From positions 6,636,001-6,700,000 of the forward strand of contig NZ_CP109137.1 in assembly GCF_035918095.1 (NCBI RefSeq): DNA of 64,000 nucleotides, read 5' to 3'. The DNA is from Streptomyces sp. NBC_01750 (lineage in GTDB: Bacteria > Actinomycetota > Actinomycetes > Streptomycetales > Streptomycetaceae). Every line of letters begins with the position of its first letter. Position 1 is the first letter of the stretch. Of the stretch, positions 1 to 7,167 are shown in pieces. The notes beneath the pieces are model-generated. The model worked only from the letters and a program-made list of their open reading frames with translations, did not search any database and was not told the origin of the DNA. The translations under genes were made by a program, and so were the position numbers.

Positions 1-57
1 TTCATCGGCATCAAGATCATCGACGTGCTCATCTCCCTCATCCCTGGCATCGGGTGA
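1..57 (+). CDS. kdpB: KdpB C-terminal end (partial)
   Basis: The window opens inside a gene; the last 18 codons read FIGIKIIDVLISLIPGIG and then stop. This matches the end of the final membrane helix of KdpB, the P-type ATPase subunit of the high-affinity KdpFABC potassium uptake complex in the cytoplasmic membrane. Assignment rests mainly on context: the stop codon overlaps the start of kdpC by four bases (GTGA), and kdpD and kdpE follow. The catalytic domains lie outside the window. Confidence 0.85.
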   Translation, partial: FIGIKIIDVLISLIPGIG

Positions 58-731
58 CGACCATGAACAACTCTGTAGGAAACACAGCACGGTTGATCTG
101 GGCCGGGCTGCGCGCCCTGCTCGTCCTGACCGTCGTCTGCGGCGTCATCTACCCGCTCGCCGTCACCGGGGTGGCCCAAGCCCTGTTCCACGACAAGGCC
201 AACGGTTCCGAGATCAAGTCCGGCGGCAAGGTCGTCGGCTCCGAGCTGATCGGGCAGACCTACAACCTGCCGCTGAAGAAGGGCGAGGAGACCCCCGAGC
301 CCGACCTGAAGTGGTTCCAGCCCCGCCCCTCCAACGGTCTCGGCGTCAACAGCGTCAACACCCAGTACAAGCTCATCCTCTCCGGCGCGACCAACCGCTC
401 CGGCGACAACCCGGAACTCATCAAGTGGGTCACCGACGCCAAGGCCGCCGTCGTCAAGGACAACTCGGTGGGTGGCTACAAGGTCAAGCCCTCGGACGTG
501 CCGGCCGACGCCGTCACGTCCTCGGGGTCCGGTCTGGACCCGCAGATCTCACCCGAGTACGCAGAGCTCCAGGTGCACCGGGTCGCCGAGAAGAACAACC
601 TCTCCGTGGCCCAGGTGGACAAGCTCGTCCAGGACCACACCGACGGCCGCACCCTCGGCTTCATCGGCGAGCCCGGCGTCAACGTCCTCACCCTCAACAT
701 CGCACTGAAGGAGCTCGCCGCGAAGGGCTGA
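54..731 (+). CDS. kdpC: KdpC, potassium-transporting ATPase subunit C
   Basis: 225 residues, the usual size for actinomycete KdpC. A single N-terminal membrane helix (about residues 18-42, LLVLTVVCGVIYPLAVTGVA) anchors an extracytoplasmic domain that stabilises the KdpA/KdpB complex. Family hallmarks seen are the helix followed by AQALF, the GSELIGQ segment, the WFQPRPS motif with a serine/asparagine-rich stretch, DPQISPEYA, and a C-terminal GEPGVNVLTLN. The GTG start at 54 overlaps the kdpB stop (GTGA), implying translational coupling; an in-frame ATG at 63 is the alternative start. Expression is presumably controlled by the adjacent KdpDE pair. Confidence 0.97.
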   Translation: MTTMNNSVGNTARLIWAGLRALLVLTVVCGVIYPLAVTGVAQALFHDKANGSEIKSGGKVVGSELIGQTYNLPLKKGEETPEPDLKWFQPRPSNGLGVNSVNTQYKLILSGATNRSGDNPELIKWVTDAKAAVVKDNSVGGYKVKPSDVPADAVTSSGSGLDPQISPEYAELQVHRVAEKNNLSVAQVDKLVQDHTDGRTLGFIGEPGVNVLTLNIALKELAAKG

Positions 732-911
732 TCCGCGGGCAACACGGCTGCGGCCCGCTCCATCCGGCGGACCGTGCCCCCGAAACGCCGGGGGTGGGCG
801 TCAGAATCGCGTCAATACGCGGCTGAGGCCCGTCCCCGGCCCGATGTGACCGGATCTCCGGCCGTAAGGTCGACGCAGCGTATACAGCTGTTCCTGAAAG
901 ACAATGAGGCC

Positions 912-3455
912 ATGGGACGCGGCAAGCTACGGATATATCTCGGGGCTGCACCGGGCGTCGGCAAGACGTACTCGATGCTGTCGGAGGCGCACCGCCGTGT
1001 GGAGCGTGGCACGGACTGCGTCGTCGCCTTCGTGGAGCACCACGGACGATCCCGCACCGAAGTGATGCTGCACGGCCTGGAGCAGATCCAGCGCCGCGAG
1101 ATCGAGTACCGGAGCACCGTCTTCACCGAGATGGATGTCGACGCCGTCCTGGAACGGCATCCCACCGTCGCCCTCGTGGACGAATTGGCCCATACCAATG
1201 TGCCCGGCTCGCGCAACGCCAAGCGCTGGCAGGACATCGAGGAACTGATCGGGGCCGGTATCGATGTCATTTCCACTGTCAACATCCAGCACCTCGAGTC
1301 CCTCGGCGACGTCGTCGAGTCGATCACCGGCGTACGCCAGCGGGAGACCGTCCCCGACGAGGTCGTCCGCCGCGCGGACCAGATCGAGCTCGTCGACATG
1401 TCCCCACAGGCGCTGCGCCGCCGCATGGCCCACGGCAACATCTACACGTCCGACAAGGTCGACGCGGCCCTCTCCAACTACTTCCGCCCCGGAAACCTCA
1501 CCGCCCTGCGTGAGCTCGCCCTGCTCTGGGTCGCTGACCGGGTCGACGAATACCTCCAGCAGTACCGCGGTGAGCACGACATACGCTCCACCTGGCAGGC
1601 CCGCGAGCGCATCGTGGTCGGCCTCACGGGCGGGCCCGAGGGACGCACCCTCATCCGCCGCGCGTCCCGGATGGCCGCCAAGGGCTCCGGCAGCGAGATC
1701 CTCGCCGTCTACATCGCCCGCAGCGACGGTCTGACCTCCGCCTCGCCCAAGGAGCTGGCCGCCCAGAGGACCCTGGTCGAAGATCTCGGCGGAACCTTCC
1801 ACCACGTCATCGGCGACGACGTCCCGTCCTCGCTGCTGGAGTTCGCGCGCGGAGTCAATGCCACGCAGATCGTCCTCGGCTCCAGCCGCCGCAAGGCCTG
1901 GCAGTACATCTTCGGCCCCGGCGTCGGCGCGACCGTCGCCCGCGAATCCGGCCCCGACCTCGACGTCCACATCGTCACTCACGACGAGGCCGGCAAGGGC
2001 CGGGGACTGCCCGTGGCCCGCGGCGCACGCCTGGGCCGTTCCCGCATCATCGCCGGCTGGCTCGTCGGAGTCGCCGGTCCCGTCCTGCTCTCGCTGATAC
2101 TGACCGGCCTCGAGGACAGTCCGGGACTCGCCAACGACGTTCTGCTCTTCCTCTTCCTGACCGTGGTGTCGGCGCTGCTCGGCGGACTGCTGCCGGCGCT
2201 GGCCTCGGCCGCCGTCGGCTCACTGCTGCTGAACTACTACTTCACCCCGCCCACCCACACCCTGACGATCAGCGACCCGAAGAACATCGTCGCCATAGTG
2301 ATCTTCTTCGCGGTGGCCGTCGCGGTGGCGTCCGTGGTGGATCTGGCCGCCCGCCGCACCCACCAGGCCGCCAGGCTGCGCGCCGAGTCGGAGATCCTCT
2401 CCTTCCTGGCCGGCAGTGTGCTGCGCGGCGAGACCAGGCTCGACGCCCTGTTGGAGCGGGTCCGCGAGACCTTCGCGATGGAGTCGGTGGCGCTGCTCGA
2501 GCGGGAGAGCGACGTCGCGCCCTGGACCTGCGCGGGCAGCGTCGGCCCCAGTTCCGTCGTACGTCCCGAGGACGCGGATGTGGACATGCCGGTCGGCGAC
2601 CATATGGCACTGGCCCTCTCCGGCCGCGTACTGCCCGCCGAGGACCGCCGGGTGCTGGCCGCCTTCGCAGCCCAGGCCGCAGTCGTACTGGACCGGCAGC
2701 GGCTGGTCGGACAGGCGGAGGAGGCCCGACGGCTGGCCGAGGGCAACCGCATCCGTACGGCGCTGCTCGCCGCCGTCAGCCATGATCTGCGGACCCCGCT
2801 GGCCGCCATCAAGGCCGCCGTCTCCTCGCTCAGGGCCGACGACGTGGCCTGGTCCGAGGAGGACGAGGCCGAACTGCTCGAAGCCATCGAGGACGGCGCC
2901 GACCGGCTCGACCATCTCGTCGGCAACCTCCTCGACATGTCCCGGCTGCAGACCGGCACCGTCGCCCCGCTGATCCGGGTGACCGACCTCGACGAAGTCG
3001 TTCCGATGGCGCTCGTCGGAGTGCCCGTGGAGAGCGTCGAGCTGGACATCCCGGAGACGCTGCCGATGGTGTCCGTCGACCGCGGGCTGCTGGAGCGGTC
3101 GGTCGCCAACATCGTCGAGAACGCCGTCAAGTACAGCCCCGACGCCACGCCGGTCACCGTCGCGGCGAGCGCGCTCGGCGACCGCGTCGAGGTGCGGGTC
3201 GCGGACCGCGGACCCGGCGTCCCCGATGACGAGAAGGACCGGATTTTCGAGCCGTTCCAGCGTTACGGTGACGCTCCACGCGGTGCCGGAGTGGGCCTCG
3301 GTCTCGCGGTCGCCCGCGGCTTCGTCGAGGCCATGGGCGGCACGCTCACCGCCGAGGACACCCCCGGCGGTGGCATGACCATGGTCCTCACCCTCAGGGC
3401 GGCGCCGGGGGTCGTTCCGGTCGCCTCCGACCTTCCCGCCCAGGTGACCTCATGA
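912..3455 (+). CDS. kdpD: KdpD, osmosensitive potassium-channel histidine kinase
   Basis: 847-residue sensor kinase that senses potassium limitation and phosphorylates KdpE. Order of domains: KdpD sensor domain with a Walker A-like GAAPGVGKTY near residue 11 and VDELAHTNVPGS; a universal-stress-protein-like domain (about 235-360); a block of four membrane helices (about 385-485); a GAF-like region; HisKA with SHDLRTPLAAI (phosphoacceptor His about 624); and a HATPase domain with N (ENAVKYSP) and G (GVGLGLAVARG) boxes. The ATG at 912 is chosen because the family starts with the GKLRIYLG strand and GAGG lies just upstream; the open frame extends upstream to 774 without family similarity. The stop overlaps the ATG of a small ORF (ATGA). 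Confidence 0.96.
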   Translation: MGRGKLRIYLGAAPGVGKTYSMLSEAHRRVERGTDCVVAFVEHHGRSRTEVMLHGLEQIQRREIEYRSTVFTEMDVDAVLERHPTVALVDELAHTNVPGSRNAKRWQDIEELIGAGIDVISTVNIQHLESLGDVVESITGVRQRETVPDEVVRRADQIELVDMSPQALRRRMAHGNIYTSDKVDAALSNYFRPGNLTALRELALLWVADRVDEYLQQYRGEHDIRSTWQARERIVVGLTGGPEGRTLIRRASRMAAKGSGSEILAVYIARSDGLTSASPKELAAQRTLVEDLGGTFHHVIGDDVPSSLLEFARGVNATQIVLGSSRRKAWQYIFGPGVGATVARESGPDLDVHIVTHDEAGKGRGLPVARGARLGRSRIIAGWLVGVAGPVLLSLILTGLEDSPGLANDVLLFLFLTVVSALLGGLLPALASAAVGSLLLNYYFTPPTHTLTISDPKNIVAIVIFFAVAVAVASVVDLAARRTHQAARLRAESEILSFLAGSVLRGETRLDALLERVRETFAMESVALLERESDVAPWTCAGSVGPSSVVRPEDADVDMPVGDHMALALSGRVLPAEDRRVLAAFAAQAAVVLDRQRLVGQAEEARRLAEGNRIRTALLAAVSHDLRTPLAAIKAAVSSLRADDVAWSEEDEAELLEAIEDGADRLDHLVGNLLDMSRLQTGTVAPLIRVTDLDEVVPMALVGVPVESVELDIPETLPMVSVDRGLLERSVANIVENAVKYSPDATPVTVAASALGDRVEVRVADRGPGVPDDEKDRIFEPFQRYGDAPRGAGVGLGLAVARGFVEAMGGTLTAEDTPGGGMTMVLTLRAAPGVVPVASDLPAQVTS

Positions 3456-3601
3456 CCGGGACGGCAGCGCGGGGACGGGCGGCAGTACGGACGCCGACGG
3501 CAGTGCCGACGGCAGTACAGACGCAGACGGCAGTACAGATCCAGACGGCAGCGCAGAGACAGCAGAGACAACAGTGCGGAAAGGCAGGCCGGCGAAAATG
3601 A
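3452..3601 (+). CDS. 49-residue repetitive ORF exactly bridging kdpD and kdpE
   Basis: ATG at 3452 overlaps the kdpD stop (ATGA), and the stop TGA at 3599-3601 overlaps the kdpE ATG at 3598 (again ATGA). The frame therefore fills the inter-cistron gap exactly and could carry ribosomes from kdpD to kdpE. The product is low-complexity: repeats of TAV-Q/P-T in the middle, then a Gln/Arg/Lys-rich tail ending GKAGRRK. At DNA level it is built from imperfect GACGGCAGT units. I do not recognise a family. It may be a repeat expansion that opened what is otherwise often a direct kdpD-kdpE overlap, kept open by selection for coupling; it may have no function as a peptide. Confidence 0.5.
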   Translation: MTGTAARGRAAVRTPTAVPTAVQTQTAVQIQTAAQRQQRQQCGKAGRRK

Positions 3602-4284
3602 CCCGGGTGCTCGTGGTCGACGACGAGCCGCAGATCGTACGTGCCCTCGTGATCAATCTGAAGGCGCGCAAGTACGAGGTGGACGCGGCCCCCGACGGGG
3701 CGACCGCGCTTCAGCTTGCCGCGGCCCGTCACCCCGACGTCGTCGTCCTCGACCTCGGCCTGCCCGACATGGACGGCGTCGAGGTGATCAAGGGTCTGCG
3801 TGGCTGGACCCGCGTCCCGATCCTGGTGCTCTCCGCCCGTCACACCTCCGACGAGAAGGTCGAGGCGCTGGACGCCGGCGCCGACGACTATGTCACCAAG
3901 CCCTTCGGCATGGACGAACTGCTGGCCCGGCTGCGCGCCGCGGTCCGGCGGGCCGAGCCGGTCGGCGGCGGGGACGACGATCTCGTGATGGTCGAGACGG
4001 AGGGCTTCACCGTCGATCTCGCCGCGAAGAAGGTGCAGCGGGACGGCCGTGATGTCCGGCTGACCCCGACCGAGTGGCATCTGCTGGAAGTTCTCGTACG
4101 CAACACGGGCCGGCTGGTCAGCCAGAAGCAGCTGCTCCAGGAGGTCTGGGGCCCCTCCTACGGCACGGAGACCAACTATCTGCGGGTCTACATGGCCCAG
4201 CTGCGTCGCAAGCTCGAGGCCGATCCCTCGCACCCCAAGCATTTCGTCACCGAGCCGGGCATGGGATACCGCTTCGAGCGTTGA
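3598..4284 (+). CDS. kdpE: KdpE, OmpR-family response regulator
   Basis: 228 residues. The receiver domain (about 1-118) shows the acidic pair VVDDEP, phosphoacceptor Asp in VVVLDLGLPDMDG, the conserved Thr/Ser of LVLSARHTS and Lys in DYVTKPFG. The C-terminal winged-helix DNA-binding domain (about 130-228) contains LTPTEWHLLEVLVRN and the recognition-helix region TNYLRVYMAQLRRKLE. It is the partner of KdpD and activates the kdp operon. The start at 3598 gives the canonical MTRVLVVDDE N-terminus. An in-frame GTG at 3574 would add eight residues, but the ATGA overlap with the upstream ORF favours 3598. Confidence 0.96.
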   Translation: MTRVLVVDDEPQIVRALVINLKARKYEVDAAPDGATALQLAAARHPDVVVLDLGLPDMDGVEVIKGLRGWTRVPILVLSARHTSDEKVEALDAGADDYVTKPFGMDELLARLRAAVRRAEPVGGGDDDLVMVETEGFTVDLAAKKVQRDGRDVRLTPTEWHLLEVLVRNTGRLVSQKQLLQEVWGPSYGTETNYLRVYMAQLRRKLEADPSHPKHFVTEPGMGYRFER

Positions 4285-4317
4285 TCCGGCGCGGTTCGTG
4301 GCCGGTAGGCTTTCTGT

Positions 4318-4734
4318 ATGAGTGCCGTACCCCGTTCCGAGAAGGCCGAGAGGCCGGCGAAGCCCGCCGGCCGCTTCCGCCGCATGCTCGACCGGCTGTC
4401 CACCTCCCAAGAGGACCTCGAGTCGGAGGAGCTGCAGGAGGACGCGCAGGCATCGGGGTGCACCCGCATCGCCGAATGCAACGACCGCCAGATAGTACGG
4501 GTGACTGGTACCTTGCGCACGGTCACCCTGCGTCCGCGGGCCGGAGTGCCCGCGCTGGAGGCGGAGCTCTTCGACGGCACGGCCCCGCTGGACGTCGTCT
4601 GGCTCGGCCGCCGTTCCATCGTGGGCATAGAGCCGGGCCGGAAGCTCATCGCCTCGGGCCGGATCTCCATGAGTCACGGCCGCCGGGTGCTGTTCAACCC
4701 CAAATACGAACTCCGACCGCTCGGACAGGAGTAG
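4318..4734 (+). CDS. OB-fold nucleic-acid-binding domain protein
   Basis: 138-residue cytoplasmic protein. A charged N-terminal 50 residues (Lys/Arg/Glu-rich, with SQEDLESEELQED) precede an OB-fold (about 55-135). Strands with VRVTGTLRTVTLRP, a glycine-containing LFDGTAPLDVVWLGR turn and KLIASGRISMSHGRRVLFNP match the RecG/tRNA-anticodon-binding OB class. It is widespread in Streptomyces next to a DUF3159 gene and potassium-channel genes; its exact role is unknown. It starts 34 bases after kdpE and ends 3 bases before the next start, so it is in one transcription unit with the DUF3159 gene. Confidence 0.8.
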   Translation: MSAVPRSEKAERPAKPAGRFRRMLDRLSTSQEDLESEELQEDAQASGCTRIAECNDRQIVRVTGTLRTVTLRPRAGVPALEAELFDGTAPLDVVWLGRRSIVGIEPGRKLIASGRISMSHGRRVLFNPKYELRPLGQE

Positions 4735-4737
4735 CCG

Positions 4738-5547
4738 GTGACGTCTTTCGACAAGCCGACCACCACCACGACGAACGACCAGCAGGACAGCGACGCCAAG
4801 GCCGTCACGGAGGCCGCACTCTTCGAGGCCTTCGGCGGCGTACGCGGCATGGTCGAGACGGTCCTGCCCGGGCTGCTCTTCGTCACGATCTTCACGGTCA
4901 ACAAGGACCTCCACATCTCGGCCATCGCGGCCCTGGCGGTCTCGCTGCTGCTCGTCGCGGTCCGGCTGATCCGCAGGGACACCCTCAAGCACGCCTTCAG
5001 CGGGGTCTTCGGAGTGGCTTTCGGTGTCGTCTTCGCGATGATGACCGGCAATGCGAAGGACTTCTATCTGCCGGGCATGATCTACACGCTCGGCCTGGCG
5101 GTGGCGTACATCGCGACGACGATCGCGGGCGTGCCGCTGATCGGCCTGATCCTCGGCCCCGTCTTCAAGGAGAACCTCTCCTGGCGGACCCGTAACCCCG
5201 GCCGCAAGAAGGCGTACGCCAAGGCCAGCTGGGCCTGGGGCCTGATCCTGCTCGCCAAGTGCGCGATCCTCTTCCCGCTCTACTGGTGGGCCGACACCGC
5301 TCAGCTCGGCTGGGTGCTGGTGGCGCTGAAGATCCCGCCGTTCCTGCTCGCGGTGTACCTGACCTGGGTCTTCCTGGCCAAGGCGCCGCCGCCGATCGAC
5401 GTCTTCGCGGAGATGGAGGCGGAGGAGCAAGCCGAGAAGGAGCGCCGGGACACCGCGGAGCGGCTCGGCGAGGCGGTGCAGAGCCTCGCGGACGGCGCCG
5501 ATCCCCAGCGCCTGACCGACGGTCCGGCCAAGCACCGCAAGCCGTAG
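4738..5547 (+). CDS. DUF3159 multi-spanning membrane protein
   Basis: 269 residues with GTG start, three bases after the OB-fold gene. About six membrane helices lie between residues 35 and 215, including LFVTIFTV, ALAVSLLLVAVRLI, GVFGVAFGVVFAMM, LGLAVAYIATTIAGVPLIGLILGPV and LVALKIPPFLLAVYLTWVFLA. The C-terminal tail is charged and cytoplasmic (EMEAEEQAEKERRDTAERL). Family DUF3159 is conserved in actinobacteria and consistently next to TrkA-type genes, suggesting a role in ion or osmotic homeostasis, but no function is established. A perfect hairpin terminator follows. Confidence 0.85.
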   Translation: MTSFDKPTTTTTNDQQDSDAKAVTEAALFEAFGGVRGMVETVLPGLLFVTIFTVNKDLHISAIAALAVSLLLVAVRLIRRDTLKHAFSGVFGVAFGVVFAMMTGNAKDFYLPGMIYTLGLAVAYIATTIAGVPLIGLILGPVFKENLSWRTRNPGRKKAYAKASWAWGLILLAKCAILFPLYWWADTAQLGWVLVALKIPPFLLAVYLTWVFLAKAPPPIDVFAEMEAEEQAEKERRDTAERLGEAVQSLADGADPQRLTDGPAKHRKP

Positions 5548-5566
5548 CTCTTCTCGCTCGTACGCC

Positions 5567-5600
5567 GATGGGGCGCCCGGATCATTCCGGGCGCCCCATC
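5567..5600. terminator. Bidirectional hairpin terminator between convergent genes
   Basis: Perfect 15-bp inverted repeat, 5567-5581 against 5586-5600, with a TCAT loop. It lies between the plus-strand DUF3159 gene and the minus-strand TrkA gene, so it can terminate both. There is no T-tract, as is common for Streptomyces terminators. Confidence 0.8.
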
Positions 5601-5636
5601 CGCGTACTGCCTGCGAGACCGTACTGCTTGCGCGAC

Positions 5637-6314
5637 TCAGCTCGAAGCGTCCTCCCGGCGTACCGAGAGCAGGTCCTCCAACTGCTCCTCGCGCGCCTGC
5701 GCGGCCACGAACAGCAGCTCGTCGCCCGCCTCCAGAGTCTCCTCGGAGCCTGGCGTCAGCACCCGGGAGCCGCGGATGATCGTGACCAGCGAGGTGTCCT
5801 CGGGCCAGGCCACATCGCTGACCTGGGTGCCGGCCAGCGCCGACTCCGGGGGCAGCGTGAGCTCGACCAGGTTGGCGTCGCCGTGGCTGAAGCGCAGCAG
5901 CCGTACGAGATCGCCGACGCTCACCGCCTCCTCGACCAGAGCCGACATCAGACGCGGCGTGGAGACCGCGACGTCGACACCCCAGGACTCGTTGAACAGC
6001 CACTCGTTCTTGGGGTTGTTGACCCGGGCGACCACCCGCGGCACCCCGTACTCGGTCTTCGCCAGCAGCGAGACGACCAGATTGACCTTGTCGTCACCGG
6101 TCGCCGCGATCACGACGTTGCAGCGCTGAAGCGCCGCCTCGTCGAGCGAGGTGATCTCGCAGGCGTCGGCCAGCAGCCACTCCGCCTGCGGCACCCGCTC
6201 CACCGAGATGGCGGTCGGCGCCTTGTCGATCAGGAGGACCTCGTGCCCGTTCTCCAGCAGCTCGCCCGCGATGGAACGGCCCACCGCGCCGGCGCCCGCA
6301 ATAGCGACCCGCAT
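5637..6314 (-). CDS. TrkA/RCK-type potassium regulatory protein (distal)
   Basis: 225 residues: N-terminal Rossmann RCK domain (TrkA_N, residues 1-about 130) with AGAGAVGRSIA and acidic LLIDKAP at the end of strand 2, AATGDDKVN, then a TrkA_C domain (about 140-220) ending in GDELLFVAA. These proteins bind NAD(H) or nucleotides and gate Trk/Ktr-type potassium channels at the inner membrane face. The ATG at 6312-6314 overlaps the stop of the upstream trkA paralogue (TGATG), so the pair is coupled. No channel subunit gene is adjacent within the window. Confidence 0.9.
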   Translation of the reverse strand: MRVAIAGAGAVGRSIAGELLENGHEVLLIDKAPTAISVERVPQAEWLLADACEITSLDEAALQRCNVVIAATGDDKVNLVVSLLAKTEYGVPRVVARVNNPKNEWLFNESWGVDVAVSTPRLMSALVEEAVSVGDLVRLLRFSHGDANLVELTLPPESALAGTQVSDVAWPEDTSLVTIIRGSRVLTPGSEETLEAGDELLFVAAQAREEQLEDLLSVRREDASS

Positions 6315-6982
6315 CAGTGACCGCCCTCCTCAGGGCCCTCGGCGAAGGCCGCCTCGACCTTCTCGACCTCGTCCGTACGCATCATCACGTGGACGAGATC
6401 GCCCTCCTGCAGCACCGTCTGCGACGTCGGCAGAATCGCCTCGCCCAGCCGGGTGAGGAAGGCGACGCGCACGCCGGTCTCCTCCTGCAGGGTGCTGACT
6501 TTGTGGCCTATCCAGGAGGCCGAGGTGTGCACCTCGGCGAGCTGCACCCCGCCGCTGGGGTCGCGCCACAGCGGCTCCGAGCCGGACGGCAGCAGCCGCC
6601 GCAGCATCTGGTCGGCGGTCCAGCGGACCGTGGCGACGGTCGGAATGCCCAGGCGCTGGTACACCTCGGCGCGCCGCGGGTCGTAGATACGGGCCGCGAC
6701 GTTCTCGATGCCGAACATCTCGCGCGCCACCCTCGCGGCGATGATGTTGGAGTTGTCGCCGCTGCTGACAGCGGCGAACGCGCCGGCGTCCTCGATCCCC
6801 GCTTCGCGCAGGGTGTCCTGGTCGAAACCGACTCCGGTGACGCGGCGGCCGCCGAACCCGGAGCCCAAGCGGCGGAAGGCCGTGGGGTCCTGGTCGACCA
6901 CGGCGACCGTGTGCCCCTGCTGCTCCAGGGTCTGCGCGAGAGCGGATCCCACTCGCCCGCATCCCATGATGACGATGTGCAC
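6314..6982 (-). CDS. TrkA/RCK-type potassium regulatory protein (proximal)
   Basis: 222 residues from the GTG at 6982, giving the canonical VHIVIMGCGRVGSALA start. GGAAGG sits a few bases upstream, so this is preferred over an ATG at 7027 that would add 15 unrelated residues. The RCK Rossmann domain shows GCGRVG, VVDQDP and SSGDNSNI; the TrkA_C domain runs about 135-215 (EVHTSASWIGHKVSTL, GDLVHVMM). It is a paralogue of the gene immediately downstream, and the two probably assemble as an RCK heteromer controlling potassium flux. Confidence 0.9.
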   Translation of the reverse strand: MHIVIMGCGRVGSALAQTLEQQGHTVAVVDQDPTAFRRLGSGFGGRRVTGVGFDQDTLREAGIEDAGAFAAVSSGDNSNIIAARVAREMFGIENVAARIYDPRRAEVYQRLGIPTVATVRWTADQMLRRLLPSGSEPLWRDPSGGVQLAEVHTSASWIGHKVSTLQEETGVRVAFLTRLGEAILPTSQTVLQEGDLVHVMMRTDEVEKVEAAFAEGPEEGGH

Positions 6983-7154
6983 GACCGTCCTTCCGGCTGT
7001 CAATGGTTTTCTGCTCAGGCTTAACACGGTCAGGGTCTCAGACCGCGGCCCAAGCTACACACGCGCAGTCCGCCCAGGGACCCCCTGTGCGAGGGGAGCA
7101 GAAGATTCCGTATCGGTAGGGGTGGGCGGGTGAGCGCCGTTCATACGGAACGCT

Positions 7155-7160
7155 TACGAT
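7155..7160 (+). promoter_or_regulatory. -10 element of a probably leaderless promoter
   Basis: TACGAT at 7155-7160 ends seven bases before the GTG start at 7168, the spacing expected if transcription starts at or next to the first codon. There is no purine-rich ribosome site in front of that GTG. No convincing -35 hexamer is visible. Confidence 0.45.
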
Positions 7161-7167
7161 CCTCTGC

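Noticed and set aside
3394..6003. Minus-strand open frame over kdpE, the OB-fold and DUF3159 genes
   Set aside because: Composition is typical of antisense GC-rich DNA, with no recognisable domain.
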